A stretch of 64,000 nucleotides of DNA from Candidatus Krumholzibacteriota bacterium (GTDB taxonomy: Bacteria > Krumholzibacteriota > Krumholzibacteriia > LZORAL124-64-63): positions 45,954 to 109,953 of the forward strand of contig JAJRZA010000067.1 in NCBI GenBank assembly GCA_024275485.1. The letters are read 5' to 3'. Positions within the stretch are counted from its first letter, which is position 1, and every line of letters starts with the position of its first letter. Shown here in pieces: positions 9,846 through 20,095 of the stretch. The notes beneath the pieces are model-generated. The model was not told the DNA's origin, searched no databases, and worked only from the letters and a program-made list of their open reading frames with translations. A program made the translations under genes and the position numbers.

Positions 9846-11950
9846 CAGAAAGGATACCCCAGGGAAAAATGCCAAACAACTTTCGGATCGTTGAAATCCT
9901 TGTCCAGGCTCAAATAACGCACTCGTTTCAGAGGGATGCCAACATCAGCCCGCACCGGTCCAAAAGGAGTATCCAGACGAATACCTGTGCCATAACTGTA
10001 ACGGTAATCCCAGTCTTTAGTCGAGCCTGGATCCAGGGGATCACCCGGTGCACTGTTGAGACGAAATCCGGTCAGGCGAATATCGTTCAGCGACTCCCAC
10101 ACATTACCGCCTTCAAAGAACAAGACGCTGGCGAAATTCCAGCGATTCAGCCAGGGCAACGGGAAACGCCATTCCAGGTTGGTCAGCAAGAGGTAGTTGC
10201 CACCACGGGCCGGATTGTCGGGCAAAAGCACATCCGATCCGTAGTTCAATTCGTCCAGCTCATCCTGATCAGTGACCTGGGGCCCGAGGCTGTTACGACC
10301 GTACCCTCTCACCGACGAAGCCCCACCAGCAAAAAACCGGTCATCATAGGGCACACCGTCGGGACCCAAACCTGAACTTTTGCCGTAGGGGGCGGCAGCA
10401 CCCACCATTAAGCGGACTGCAAAAATTCCCCCAATGGGAGTCGGACGATAGTTCTGCCAGGAGGCGGATCCCTTGATGAAACTGAAATCGCCCCCCATCA
10501 CACCTCCGGCCAATTTGATGGTCCCGATGGTGTACATACCTTGGGTTGGGCGGAACAGATCATCCCGGTGATCAATGTAGGTGGCCCAATTCAGGGACCG
10601 GGTTTGGGTCAACACCACCCCCACTTCCTCAAATCGGACCTTCAAGCTGTCCGGAGCGTAAGGGTGAACACTGGGGTCGGTGATCTTGAGGCCCAGAAAA
10701 GCACTGTTGGTCACACGGCGGCTCGCCCGCCAAGTGGTGCCAAGATTGAAACCATGGATGGCCTGGTTCAAGGCCGACTCGCCACGGGTCTCCCGCTTCA
10801 GATAAACCTCCGCATCCAGACTGTAGCGGCTGTCGCGCAATCGGGGATTCACATATTGAATATCCGCGCGATAGTTGATCTGTCCCTGGTCGAATGAGAT
10901 GGGGTTGCCCACCACATCCTCCAGGTTCCACGAGGTTCGCCCCCTGACTTCGACCCGGCGCCCGGTACCCCACAAGTTCTTGTGTCCCCAGGCTGCCAGC
11001 AACCGAATGCGTTCCAGGCTGCCAACCCCCACACCCAACTCGTAGTAGGCTGGTTTTCGTTCCATCACATTGACTTCCAGGTCTGCCAATCCACTGGAAG
11101 TATCCACTCCCGTCGGTAAAATTTCCGCATCCCTGAATAGCGCTGTCGCCAACAATTGCCGACGGGAATTCTCCACCTTGTGCCATTGCAGGGGATCACC
11201 GGACTTGATGGTCATTTCCCGATACAAGAGACGGTCCTTGGTCTCCAGGTTCCCCTTCAAATATATATTTCGTACAAAATAGGCTCTCCCGGCATTGATA
11301 TCATATTTCAAATCTGCCACAAAGCCGGTGCTGTCCGCGTTGTCGAAAATCTCCATGGTCAACCGGATTTTGGCATCAAGGTAGGTCTTGTCACGGAAAA
11401 GTCCGCGCAGGGAATAAATATCTCCACCAAAGGAATTCAAACTCAGGGGAGCCGGCTGACCTTCGAGCAGAACCACCTTCTCGCGCAACTGGGCTTCGCT
11501 GAAAATACCCGTATCGGTGAACTCAACCGAGCGAATGAAAGTGCGTGGTCCTTCAACAATGGATATATGCAGAACATCGCCTTTGTCGACAATGTTGGAG
11601 ATACTGTCCAATCGCACATAAGCCTGATGGAACCCTCGGTGGCGATAGTAGTTTATGATCAGGGCAAGCTGACTATCCATGAGGTGGGGACTATATGTTG
11701 GAACATTCAACGGCCTGGACCAGGTGTGCTCTTGAATTCGCAGGACTTCCTTGAGATCGTTGTCGCTGAAGGTAGTATTGCCGGTCAGGTCGATACGTTC
11801 GAGTTTGTTGGTGGCCAGCCCGAAATCCAGTTCTTCATCGGCAAAGGCCAGGTGGAAGCAGAAAACAGTCATGAAGGTCCACAGAAAAACGGGCAGGACC
11901 TTGGGTCCGCACGTAAAAACGGTGGTCACACAACAGTGCTTATCCTTCAT
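9845..11950 (-). CDS. tamA: Omp85-family outer-membrane protein, TamA-like (POTRA plus beta-barrel)
   Basis: Signal peptide, about three POTRA-like repeats, barrel region with FFAGGASSVRGYGRNSLGP and GGNYLLLTNLEWRFPL; next to tamB. Confidence 0.88.
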   Translation of the reverse strand: MKDKHCCVTTVFTCGPKVLPVFLWTFMTVFCFHLAFADEELDFGLATNKLERIDLTGNTTFSDNDLKEVLRIQEHTWSRPLNVPTYSPHLMDSQLALIINYYRHRGFHQAYVRLDSISNIVDKGDVLHISIVEGPRTFIRSVEFTDTGIFSEAQLREKVVLLEGQPAPLSLNSFGGDIYSLRGLFRDKTYLDAKIRLTMEIFDNADSTGFVADLKYDINAGRAYFVRNIYLKGNLETKDRLLYREMTIKSGDPLQWHKVENSRRQLLATALFRDAEILPTGVDTSSGLADLEVNVMERKPAYYELGVGVGSLERIRLLAAWGHKNLWGTGRRVEVRGRTSWNLEDVVGNPISFDQGQINYRADIQYVNPRLRDSRYSLDAEVYLKRETRGESALNQAIHGFNLGTTWRASRRVTNSAFLGLKITDPSVHPYAPDSLKVRFEEVGVVLTQTRSLNWATYIDHRDDLFRPTQGMYTIGTIKLAGGVMGGDFSFIKGSASWQNYRPTPIGGIFAVRLMVGAAAPYGKSSGLGPDGVPYDDRFFAGGASSVRGYGRNSLGPQVTDQDELDELNYGSDVLLPDNPARGGNYLLLTNLEWRFPLPWLNRWNFASVLFFEGGNVWESLNDIRLTGFRLNSAPGDPLDPGSTKDWDYRYSYGTGIRLDTPFGPVRADVGIPLKRVRYLSLDKDFNDPKVVWHFSLGYPF

Positions 11951-12053
11951 TTCCCATACCCTCAGCGCGCCCCTGGCAGAGAAAAAACCATGACAAGCGC
12001 CTCACTTCGTTGTTTATTCCAGAAAATCAGCCTCAAACCCGGCGGAGTATTTC

Positions 12054-12527
12054 ATGCCTCTGAAAACATCAGGAACCATCAGCCTGATTCCGACAATATT
12101 ATTGCTGAGCCTGTTTGCTGGAGCCTGTTCCCGCCAGGATCAGGACCTGCAATTGGCTGACCTGAGTCCCGATGAGTACACCTATATCGAACGCATCATT
12201 ATCCTGGAACGCGCTAAAGCCGTGGCCCTCAATGACCGCGATCTGGGCAATATTCTGCTCGACAGCCTCCTGGTGGCCTGGGGTGACAGTGTGGAAAGCG
12301 AAACCGCAGCCATGGCTCCCAAAATGCCTGAACGATCCAAGGCGGTGCATGAGCTTTTGGAGCGAATCATCACCGCTGAAAAAGACTCTTTGATGCTGGT
12401 CCCGGAGCCTCGTCGTCTAACGGCGCCCATGCACGGATATCTACCGGAAGCCCCTCAGGAGGCAGCAACAGACACAGTTTCAGAAGCCATAACCAAGGCT
12501 GAAAGAGCCAACCAGGATGAAGGCTGA
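12054..12527 (+). CDS. Hypothetical lipoprotein (157 aa)
   Basis: Lipobox LLLSLFAGACSRQ; no family recognised. Confidence 0.7.
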   Translation: MPLKTSGTISLIPTILLLSLFAGACSRQDQDLQLADLSPDEYTYIERIIILERAKAVALNDRDLGNILLDSLLVAWGDSVESETAAMAPKMPERSKAVHELLERIITAEKDSLMLVPEPRRLTAPMHGYLPEAPQEAATDTVSEAITKAERANQDEG

Positions 12528-12545
12528 TCCCAACCGCGGCAGAAC

Positions 12546-13958
12546 CTAGTGCCCGCTGACCTTCCACACATCCAGCACAATCACGAAGGTCATGAACAGC
12601 AAAAGGATGATCAGCCCGATCTGGGTTGCAATGGCCTGCCAACGCTCTGGTACAGGCTTTCCTCCCCTCAAAACTTCAAAGATCAGGAACAACACATGCC
12701 CGCCATCAAGTACAGGAATGGGCATCAGATTCAGCAGGAACAGATTCACAGAGAAGAAGGCCACAAAATACATCAAGTGGGAGAAGCTCCATCGCAACAT
12801 CTCCCCGGCGGCCTGACCGATACGAACCGGCCCGCCCACGGCATCCAGACCCAACCGTCCAAGGAGACCATCTTTCAAAACCGAAACCGTTCGCCTAATC
12901 GTATCCATTGTTTGGGAGTAACCCAGCTGGCAGGCCTCGCCAAAGCTCACTTTTTCCGATTCGAAATATCGTTCGATGGAAATGCGACCCACCGAATGAC
13001 CAGGCTCAATTTCCTGCAATTGAGGAACCACCAGTCCACTCATGGCTTGCCCATCACGTAACCAGGTGAGTTCTATTTCACGGCCTGGAGCAGCGTTGAC
13101 AATGCGGGCGATGGAACCAAAGGAAGAAACCTTCTGACCATCCACAGTCTCGATAAGATCGCCCGGCTGCAGGCCCAACTCGGCTGCCTTGCCGCCCTGT
13201 TGGACCAATCCCACGGTGGTGTTCCACACTTCCAGGCCGCTGGTCAGATAGCCGTCATCCTCTACCGAAAGAGGAGCCAGCTCCAGGGTTTCGGTAAGGC
13301 CGTCGCGGTCGAGGGTCACCACTATTGGCGAACCCTCGGCAGGGTCATCAACAGACAAGGGAACCAGGCCTTCGATGACTTGTCCCCAGGTTGCGACATC
13401 CTTTCCATTGATGGTCAGCAGACGATCGCCCACCTTAAATCCACTGGCAGCTGCCGCAGTATCGTCCAGAATCACACCGATGGTCGTGAAGGGGATATCC
13501 CGTAGTCCGCCCACGAACACCAGGGTGGTGTAGAGCAGGAATGCCAGAACCAGATTGAACAACGGTCCCGCCACGAAGACCAGGCCCCGCTGCCAGGGGG
13601 GTTTGCTGAAAAAGTGACGGTCAGTCGGAATATCATCATCCAGACCGGCAGCTTCACGGTTGCCCGCTTCAGTGCCCAGTGGATATTTGCGTTCCTCCCA
13701 GGTACCGGTGTCCTGTATTTCCTCCATCATGCCCTCGCCGGCCATTTTCACGGAACCACCAAATGGTATGGCCGATATCACGTATTCGGTCTCTCCCCAG
13801 CGCTTGCGCAGGATTTTGGGACCAATGCCGATGGAGAAGGTTTTTACGTAAACTCCAAAGAGTTTGCAGAAAAGAAAATGTCCCAGCTCGTGCACCACGA
13901 CTACCAGAACCAGGGTGAGCATGAATGCAAAAATGCCCATCATCCAAATGTTGATCAA
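12546..13958 (-). CDS. rseP: RIP metalloprotease RseP (site-2 protease with PDZ)
   Basis: VVVVHELGHFLFCKLFGVYVKTFSIGIGPKI, PFGGSVKMAGE, LNLMPIPVLDGGHVLF. Confidence 0.95.
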   Translation of the reverse strand: MINIWMMGIFAFMLTLVLVVVVHELGHFLFCKLFGVYVKTFSIGIGPKILRKRWGETEYVISAIPFGGSVKMAGEGMMEEIQDTGTWEERKYPLGTEAGNREAAGLDDDIPTDRHFFSKPPWQRGLVFVAGPLFNLVLAFLLYTTLVFVGGLRDIPFTTIGVILDDTAAAASGFKVGDRLLTINGKDVATWGQVIEGLVPLSVDDPAEGSPIVVTLDRDGLTETLELAPLSVEDDGYLTSGLEVWNTTVGLVQQGGKAAELGLQPGDLIETVDGQKVSSFGSIARIVNAAPGREIELTWLRDGQAMSGLVVPQLQEIEPGHSVGRISIERYFESEKVSFGEACQLGYSQTMDTIRRTVSVLKDGLLGRLGLDAVGGPVRIGQAAGEMLRWSFSHLMYFVAFFSVNLFLLNLMPIPVLDGGHVLFLIFEVLRGGKPVPERWQAIATQIGLIILLLFMTFVIVLDVWKVSGH

Positions 13959-13968
13959 GTGGAACCTC

Positions 13969-15255
13969 TCACCTTGCCGTCGTCGAAATCCGGGCCACTA
14001 GGGCATCGGCGACGCGACGGGCTTGGGTATCGAAAGCCAAAGCCTCTTGCAGACTCCCCACTGAATGGGAAGGTTGCGAGCTCAGAACTTCCTCGATGAT
14101 ACGCGGAATATCCGCATATCTGATTTTTTCTTCCAAAAGAGCGGCCACGGCCACCTCGTTGGCGCCATTCAGGGCAATGGTCGCCGATCCACCTGTTCGA
14201 CCTGCCTGACGCGCCAATTCCAAACAGGGGAATCGTTCAATATCGGGTTTATCAAACAAGAGTTGTCCGATTTCCAGCAAATCTAACCTGCTTCCTGGCA
14301 GGGTCCAATGCTTTTCGCCACTGATGGCGTACTGGATGGGCAGCTTCATGTCGGGGGTGCCCAGTTGGGCAAGAAGCGCGCCATCAACAAATTCCACCAG
14401 GGAGTGAATGTAAGAACCGGGATGCACCACTACATCGATTCGTTCATAAGGGACACAGAACAAAAAGTGCGCCTCGATAATCTCCAGCCCCTTGTTCATG
14501 AGGGTGGCAGAGTCAACAGTGATTTTGGGTCCCATGTTCCAGGTCGGATGATTCAAAACCTGGACCAAATTGACTTTTTCCAGCTCAGCGGCGCCGGTTT
14601 GGCGGAATGGTCCACCGGAAGCCGTCAGGATGAGCTTGTGAATTTCGCTCTCAGTCCGTCCGGAAAGGCACTGGGCCATGGCCGAATGCTCCGAATCCAC
14701 AGGCAGAATTTCCGCCCCATGGTCAAACACTTCGCGGGTGACGAGATCGCCACCCACAACCAGGGATTCCTTGTTGGCCAGGGCGATGCGCACCCCTCGC
14801 CGGGCCGCCGACAAAGTCGGAGCCAAACCGGCGGCACCTACCACACCATTGACCACAACATGCACATCTTCCGGAGTTTCAACGGCTTCCACCAGTGCAC
14901 TGGCTCCTTCACCAAGAAGTCGGGCACCAAATTTACCCGATTGACTCGCTTCTTTCCTGGCTGCAGGGTCACAGATAGCCACCAAAGGTGGCACACAGCC
15001 AGGGCACGCGGTTGCCAATAAATCCAATTCCTGAATCAACTCGGTCCATCGACCAAGGCAGCTCACGGCCACAACCTGCAGCCTTTCAGGGTTGGCCCGC
15101 ACGATTTTCAGAGTCTGCAAACCGATGGAACCGGTAGCACCCAAAATGACCAGCTTCAACGGTTCGGGAAAAGAAAGCAGAGGCCGCCCGCAGGGATAAA
15201 GGGATTTGCCCTGGCCTCGGAGGTCGACGGAGTTGCTTTCAGGCAATTGGTTCAA
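13969..15255 (-). CDS. dxr: 1-deoxy-D-xylulose 5-phosphate reductoisomerase
   Basis: LVILGATGSIGLQTLKIV, LANKESLVVGGDLV, PVDSEHSAMAQCL, TASGGPFR, HPTWNMGPKITVDSATLMNKGLEIIEAHFLF; TTG start at 15255 preceded by AAGGAG; the ATG ORF to 15468 reads through cdsA. Confidence 0.95.
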   Translation of the reverse strand: MNQLPESNSVDLRGQGKSLYPCGRPLLSFPEPLKLVILGATGSIGLQTLKIVRANPERLQVVAVSCLGRWTELIQELDLLATACPGCVPPLVAICDPAARKEASQSGKFGARLLGEGASALVEAVETPEDVHVVVNGVVGAAGLAPTLSAARRGVRIALANKESLVVGGDLVTREVFDHGAEILPVDSEHSAMAQCLSGRTESEIHKLILTASGGPFRQTGAAELEKVNLVQVLNHPTWNMGPKITVDSATLMNKGLEIIEAHFLFCVPYERIDVVVHPGSYIHSLVEFVDGALLAQLGTPDMKLPIQYAISGEKHWTLPGSRLDLLEIGQLLFDKPDIERFPCLELARQAGRTGGSATIALNGANEVAVAALLEEKIRYADIPRIIEEVLSSQPSHSVGSLQEALAFDTQARRVADALVARISTTAR

Positions 15256-15268
15256 GTCCGCTCCTTGG

Positions 15269-16177
15269 TCAGACAATGAAGAACCGGAAGTAATAATAGA
15301 CAACCGGCGCGGTGAACAGCATGGAGTCAAAACGATCCAGAACACCACCATGGCCTGGGAGCAACTCGGCGGTATCCTTGATTCCGGCGTCGCGTTTGAT
15401 GAGAGATTCCACCAGATCGCCCAGTTGGGCCATGGCCCCCACAAACAAACCCAGAACCATTCCCGCAAGGGGGGTCAGGAAAGGCACCAACCCACGGGTC
15501 AGCAACCAGCCAACCAGGGCGGCGCCAAAGAGTCCGCCCACGGCTCCTTCAACCGTCTTGTTGGGGCTGATGCGCGGGATGAGTTTGTGGCGTCCGAAGG
15601 CAACCCCAAAAAGATAAGCGGCGGTGTCGGTGGCCCAGGTCAGCAGCGCAACCAGAAAGACAAGGCGCGCCCCGATGTGTTCCTCTATGGCCAGGGAAGT
15701 GGGTAGTTCCCGCAGCAGCACCAGATGGCTGCCCAGCCAACCCACATACATGATGCCAAAAACGGTGACCGCCATGTGCCCAAGGCTAGGGGCTATATCT
15801 CGCCGGAAAACCTCGCGGATCATGATGGCCAACAGACTGGCCGTCAGGATCAAAGGCACCACAACGCCCTCGTGCCAGGCGTACCAGCTGATGGCCAATG
15901 AACAAAAATACCCGAGGGCTTCAAACGGTTCGTAACCTTTGGCCTTCATCAGCACATAAAATTCGCGAAGCCCCAGCAGGATGATCAGATCCACCAGAAA
16001 CAGGAAAAAGATCCCACCGCGGGCGGTGATCAGATAAAGGCAGGGAACCCCCAGGAAGATGACAACCAAGCGGGGAAGAAGGCCAGCCTTCAGAAACCGA
16101 CGCCAAGCAGGAAGGCGATCAACAACAGGATTTTTGGGTTCCGGGGTCACGGCCGAACCTTCAACAGACGCTTCCAA
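15269..16177 (-). CDS. cdsA: Phosphatidate cytidylyltransferase
   Basis: Multi-TM; ISPNKTVEGAVGGLFGA...GDLVESLIKRDAGIKDTAELLPGHGGVLDRFDSML. A GTG at 16150 (GTGA overlap with uppS) is an alternative start. Confidence 0.94.
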   Translation of the reverse strand: MEASVEGSAVTPEPKNPVVDRLPAWRRFLKAGLLPRLVVIFLGVPCLYLITARGGIFFLFLVDLIILLGLREFYVLMKAKGYEPFEALGYFCSLAISWYAWHEGVVVPLILTASLLAIMIREVFRRDIAPSLGHMAVTVFGIMYVGWLGSHLVLLRELPTSLAIEEHIGARLVFLVALLTWATDTAAYLFGVAFGRHKLIPRISPNKTVEGAVGGLFGAALVGWLLTRGLVPFLTPLAGMVLGLFVGAMAQLGDLVESLIKRDAGIKDTAELLPGHGGVLDRFDSMLFTAPVVYYYFRFFIV

Positions 16178-17007
16178 CGTTCAGGATCCAAGAGACCTTC
16201 GCCACCGGACTTTTGACTGATCGGCCCCGGTTCAGTGAGCTTGCCAAAACGACGCTCACGAGTGAGATAGTCGGCCACCGAAAGCAACAAATCCCGTTCG
16301 GAAAAATCTGGCCAGAGCACCGGAGTGATCAAGATTTCCGAGTAGGCCAGTTGCCAGAGCAAAAAGTTGCTCAGCCGACCTTCACCGCTGGTGCGAATCA
16401 TCAAATCGGGGTCCGGCAACTCGGGAGAATACAACCCCCGGGCAAAGTCGTCCTCGGTCACCTGGTCCTGGTTCAATTCTCCGGATGACAACCGCTCAGC
16501 CAAGTTCAAGGCGGCGTTGAGGATTTCCTGCCGCCCACCGTAGGCCAGCGCCAGGTTCAGGATCAACCCGGTGTTTCCAGAGAGGTTTTCGATGGATTGA
16601 TTGAGAGTCTCGCGAGCCTTCAAGGGCAACTGATCTAGGGCGCCGCTGGCACGCAGAATGACATTTTGGCGGTTGAGGTCTTCTCGTTCCGACGACAGTG
16701 TTTCGTGAAGGAAGTGCCAAAGAGCCTTGACCTCGGCTTCAGGGCGATTAAAATTTTCCTGACTGAAGGTGTAAAGAGTCAGAACTTTCACACCCAGTTT
16801 CCCACACGCCCGAACGCAACGACGCACGGCATGACGACCGGCCCGATGACCGGCCAGGCGAGGCAAAAAACGACGTTTGGCCCAACGTCCGTTGCCATCC
16901 ATGATGATGGCAATGTGGCGTGGTACTTTGTCCTGTTCCTTCAGCAATGCGTAGAGCTGACCATCGGACAGGGTCGCAAGCTTTTCAGGATCCAGTTCAA
17001 CTGCCAT
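16147..17007 (-). CDS. uppS: Isoprenyl transferase (undecaprenyl diphosphate synthase)
   Basis: HIAIIMDGNGRWAKRRFLPRLAGHRAG, LTLYTFSQENFNRP, PDPDLMIRTSGEGRLSNFLLWQLAYSE. Confidence 0.96.
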   Translation of the reverse strand: MAVELDPEKLATLSDGQLYALLKEQDKVPRHIAIIMDGNGRWAKRRFLPRLAGHRAGRHAVRRCVRACGKLGVKVLTLYTFSQENFNRPEAEVKALWHFLHETLSSEREDLNRQNVILRASGALDQLPLKARETLNQSIENLSGNTGLILNLALAYGGRQEILNAALNLAERLSSGELNQDQVTEDDFARGLYSPELPDPDLMIRTSGEGRLSNFLLWQLAYSEILITPVLWPDFSERDLLLSVADYLTRERRFGKLTEPGPISQKSGGEGLLDPERWKRLLKVRP

Positions 17008-17021
17008 GCGGATTCGCTTTC

Positions 17022-17579
17022 CTAAAGCTCGGTAATTTCTGTCAACTTGGCGACGATGACTTCATCGATGATAGCGCAAAACTTGTCTGTGAGTTTTTGC
17101 ACCTCGTCGCGATCCTTGTGCAGCTCGTCTTCGGTAATGTCGCCGTCTTTCTGTTCTTTTTTCAGTCCGTCATTGGCTTCCTGACGCACTTTGCGCACTC
17201 CGATTTTACCCTCTTCACCGATATCACGGGCCTGTTTGCCAAGTTCCGTACGACGCTCACCGGTCAGTTCGGGAACCGCAAGCCGGATCATCATGCCGTC
17301 GCTGGAAGGATTCATGCCAAGATTTGCCGCCTGGATGGCGCGCTCGAGGTCGCCGATGACACTTCGATCGAAGGGCTTGACCGTCAGCATGCGGGGCTCG
17401 GGGGCCGAGATGGTGGCCAGCTGGATCAGGGGTGTAGGAGCGCCGTAATAGTCAACGGTGATTCCGTCCAGGAGAGCGGGCGTTGCTTTCCCGGTGCGAA
17501 TTTTCTTCAACCGCGTTTTGACCGCATCGACGGCCTCGTCCATGAAAATTCCCGCAGTTTCCTTGATTTCTGAACTCAT
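17022..17579 (-). CDS. frr: Ribosome recycling factor
   Basis: MSSEIKETAGIFMDEAVDAVKTRLKKIRTGKATPALLDGITVDYYGAPTPL. Confidence 0.96.
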   Translation of the reverse strand: MSSEIKETAGIFMDEAVDAVKTRLKKIRTGKATPALLDGITVDYYGAPTPLIQLATISAPEPRMLTVKPFDRSVIGDLERAIQAANLGMNPSSDGMMIRLAVPELTGERRTELGKQARDIGEEGKIGVRKVRQEANDGLKKEQKDGDITEDELHKDRDEVQKLTDKFCAIIDEVIVAKLTEITEL

Positions 17580-17580
17580 C

Positions 17581-18321
17581 CTAAAACTCCTTTTTGATCC
17601 AGGTGCCTTTTTGTTCACCCTGGACGGCCCGAAACAGACTTTCCGAGTCGGTAATGTCGAATACAAACATGGGCAGGCCCTGCTCGCTGCACAGGGCCAC
17701 CGCCGTCAAGTCCATCACACCCAAGCGTTGATCGATAACCTCGTCATAAGTTAACTGCTCATACCGTTTGGCGTCACTGTATTTGTGCGGGTCCTTGTCG
17801 TAGACCCCATCCACCTGGGTGCCTTTCAGCAGCACATCGGCACTGATTTCCAGGGCGCGCAGACTGGCTGCCGAGTCCGTGGTAAAGTAGGGATTTCCCG
17901 TTCCACCGGCAAAAATCAGCACATGACCGGACTGCATCAGGTTCAAGGCGTGATCCCTGGCAAAAGCCGATGTCAGGGGACGCACCTCCCGTGGGGAGAG
18001 AATTTTGGATTTCAATCCCTCCCCCCGCAGATAATCCCGCAGGATGGAGGCATTCATGATGGTAGCCAGCATGCCGACGTTGTCCGCCGTCACCCGATCA
18101 ACAATATCCAGATTGGCGCTGCGAGCCCGAAAAATATTCCCGGCACCGATGACGATGCCCACCTGGAGCCCATTTTCGGAGAGTCGGCGAATGACCATGG
18201 CAAGGTTCGATAGTTTGGTATGGCTGAACTGCTCATCCTCCCCCATGAGGGCTTCACCGCTGAGTTTCAGAAGTATCCGTGTAAATTTCACAGCCAACTG
18301 GCCTTTCATTTGGTTTGGCAA
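17581..18321 (-). CDS. pyrH: UMP kinase
   Basis: RILLKLSGEALMG, VGIVIGAGNIFRA, GTGNPYFTTDSAASLRALEI. Confidence 0.96.
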   Translation of the reverse strand: MPNQMKGQLAVKFTRILLKLSGEALMGEDEQFSHTKLSNLAMVIRRLSENGLQVGIVIGAGNIFRARSANLDIVDRVTADNVGMLATIMNASILRDYLRGEGLKSKILSPREVRPLTSAFARDHALNLMQSGHVLIFAGGTGNPYFTTDSAASLRALEISADVLLKGTQVDGVYDKDPHKYSDAKRYEQLTYDEVIDQRLGVMDLTAVALCSEQGLPMFVFDITDSESLFRAVQGEQKGTWIKKEF

Positions 18322-18334
18322 CCCGGGAAGATGC

Positions 18335-18368
18335 TAAAAAAAAGCCCGGGCTAGGAAGCCCGGGCTTT
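18335..18368 (-). terminator. Rho-independent terminator after tsf
   Basis: Perfect 11-bp stem AAAGCCCGGGC/GCCCGGGCTTT with U-tract on the minus strand. Confidence 0.92.
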
Positions 18369-18380
18369 AACAAGCAGAGA

Positions 18381-18974
18381 CTAGCCACCAATCTGGAAGC
18401 GGGAGAACTGCTTGATCTGCATGTTCTCGCCCAGTTCGCTAATGATTGATTTCAGGTAGTCGCCGATGGTCATATCGGGATCCTTGACGTACTTCTGCTC
18501 CAGAAGCACGATCTCACTGTAATACTTGTCCACCTTGCCATCAACAATTCTATCGATGATCTCGTCGGGTTTGCCCTGCTCCTGCATCTGGCCCCGGTAG
18601 ATCTCTTTTTCCTTTTCGATCAACGTAGGGTCTACTTCTTCGCGGGTAACCGCAATGGGGCAGGCCGCGGCGATATGCATGGCCACGTTGTGAACAAAAT
18701 TCTGGAAGTTGTCGGTCCGGGCGACGAAGTCGGTCTCACAGGCGATCTCAACCAGCACACCGACTTTTCCACCGGCGTGAATGTAACTGCCCACAAGGCC
18801 CTGACTGGTGGTCCGGCCCTCTTTCTTGGCAGCCGAGGCGATACCCTTCTTGCGCAGGTACTCGCCGGCTTTTTCCATGTCGCCGTCGCATTCCTTGAGG
18901 GCTTTCTTGCAATCCATCATACCGGCGCCCGTGCCGTCACGCAGCTCCTTGACCATCTTGGCGGTGATATCCAT
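18381..18974 (-). CDS. tsf: Elongation factor Ts
   Basis: AKMVKELRDGTGAGMMDCKKAL, VLVEIACETDFVART. Confidence 0.96.
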   Translation of the reverse strand: MDITAKMVKELRDGTGAGMMDCKKALKECDGDMEKAGEYLRKKGIASAAKKEGRTTSQGLVGSYIHAGGKVGVLVEIACETDFVARTDNFQNFVHNVAMHIAAACPIAVTREEVDPTLIEKEKEIYRGQMQEQGKPDEIIDRIVDGKVDKYYSEIVLLEQKYVKDPDMTIGDYLKSIISELGENMQIKQFSRFQIGG

Positions 18975-19092
18975 GACTCCTCCGAGTCTCCCGGCCTGGC
19001 GGGAGAAAGTCCGACCGGTTTACCGGTCCATTCATCAGGAAGCAGGGCCCGGTCCCGGCTTGGGATGGGGCCCTCAATTGGGAAACGAAAAT

Positions 19093-19917
19093 TTATTTGG
19101 CCGGCTTCTCGTCACCGGCGGCTTTGACTTTGCTTTCTTCGCCATCTAGGGTGGCGCTGGCAGCAGCAGCTTCGGCTTTGGGGGCCTTGGCCATCTCAAC
19201 AGGCTTGTCGGCGCCTTCCTCGCGCTGGCTGCGCCCTTCTTCGATGGCTTCGGCCATGGTCCGGGCAAAAAGCGTGATGGCGCGGATGGCGTCATCATTT
19301 CCCGGGATTGGATAGTCCACCAGTGTGGGATCACAATTGGTGTCCACAATGCCGATAACGGGAATACCCAACTTGCGGGCTTCCTTGACGGCAGTCTCTT
19401 CTTCGGCAGTATCGACGACAAAGACTGCGCTGGGCAGTTTGGTCATGTTGCGAACCCCACCGAGATTGTTGTTGAGTTTTTCAAATTTGCGACTGAATTC
19501 CAGCTGTTCCTTCTTGGAGAAATTCTCGATGCGGCAATCGTTCATCATCGCTTCGATCTCTTCGAGCTTCTGGACACTCTTGTAAATGGTCTGGTGGTTG
19601 GTCAGCATTCCACCGAGCCACCGCTCGATCACGTAAGGCATGTTGACCCGATCGGCGAATTCCTTGATGGCAACCTTGGCCTGCTTCTTGGTACCAACAA
19701 AAAGCACGGTGCCGCCCTTGGCCGAAACGGTCTTCAGGAAGGCGCTGGCCTTGTTCAGCTGGCGCAGGGTGCGTTGCAGATCGATGATGTAAATGCCACC
19801 CCGGGCAATGAAAATGTATGGTTTCATCTTGGGGTTCCACTTGCGGGTCTGGTGCCCGAAGTGCACGCCTGCTTCGAGCAGGTCTTTCAGTCCGACTTTA
19901 GCCATGACAGCCTCCAC
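19093..19917 (-). CDS. rpsB: 30S ribosomal protein S2
   Basis: LLEAGVHFGHQTRKWNPKMKPYIF, RWLGGMLTN, KLPSAVFVVDT; Ala/Lys-rich C-terminal tail. Confidence 0.96.
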   Translation of the reverse strand: MEAVMAKVGLKDLLEAGVHFGHQTRKWNPKMKPYIFIARGGIYIIDLQRTLRQLNKASAFLKTVSAKGGTVLFVGTKKQAKVAIKEFADRVNMPYVIERWLGGMLTNHQTIYKSVQKLEEIEAMMNDCRIENFSKKEQLEFSRKFEKLNNNLGGVRNMTKLPSAVFVVDTAEEETAVKEARKLGIPVIGIVDTNCDPTLVDYPIPGNDDAIRAITLFARTMAEAIEEGRSQREEGADKPVEMAKAPKAEAAAASATLDGEESKVKAAGDEKPAK

Positions 19918-20095
19918 TTAAAGGTTGAGCCTCCCCCACCATCATTGAACCGGAACAAACACGCCAAAGATGCAATCTTATTGGTGCCACCTGGTCCCGC
20001 TCTCCGGCAGGGTGTGTATTGTTGATCTGCCCGACTCCAAAACGCGAAGGGCAAATTTTTGTATCCCAAGCTGAAAACTGAAACGTGGTTTCGGC

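Noticed and set aside
13969-15468. 499-aa Dxr with a long novel N-terminal extension
   Set aside because: The extra residues are a frame through cdsA; a TTG start with AAGGAG at 15255 gives a normal Dxr.
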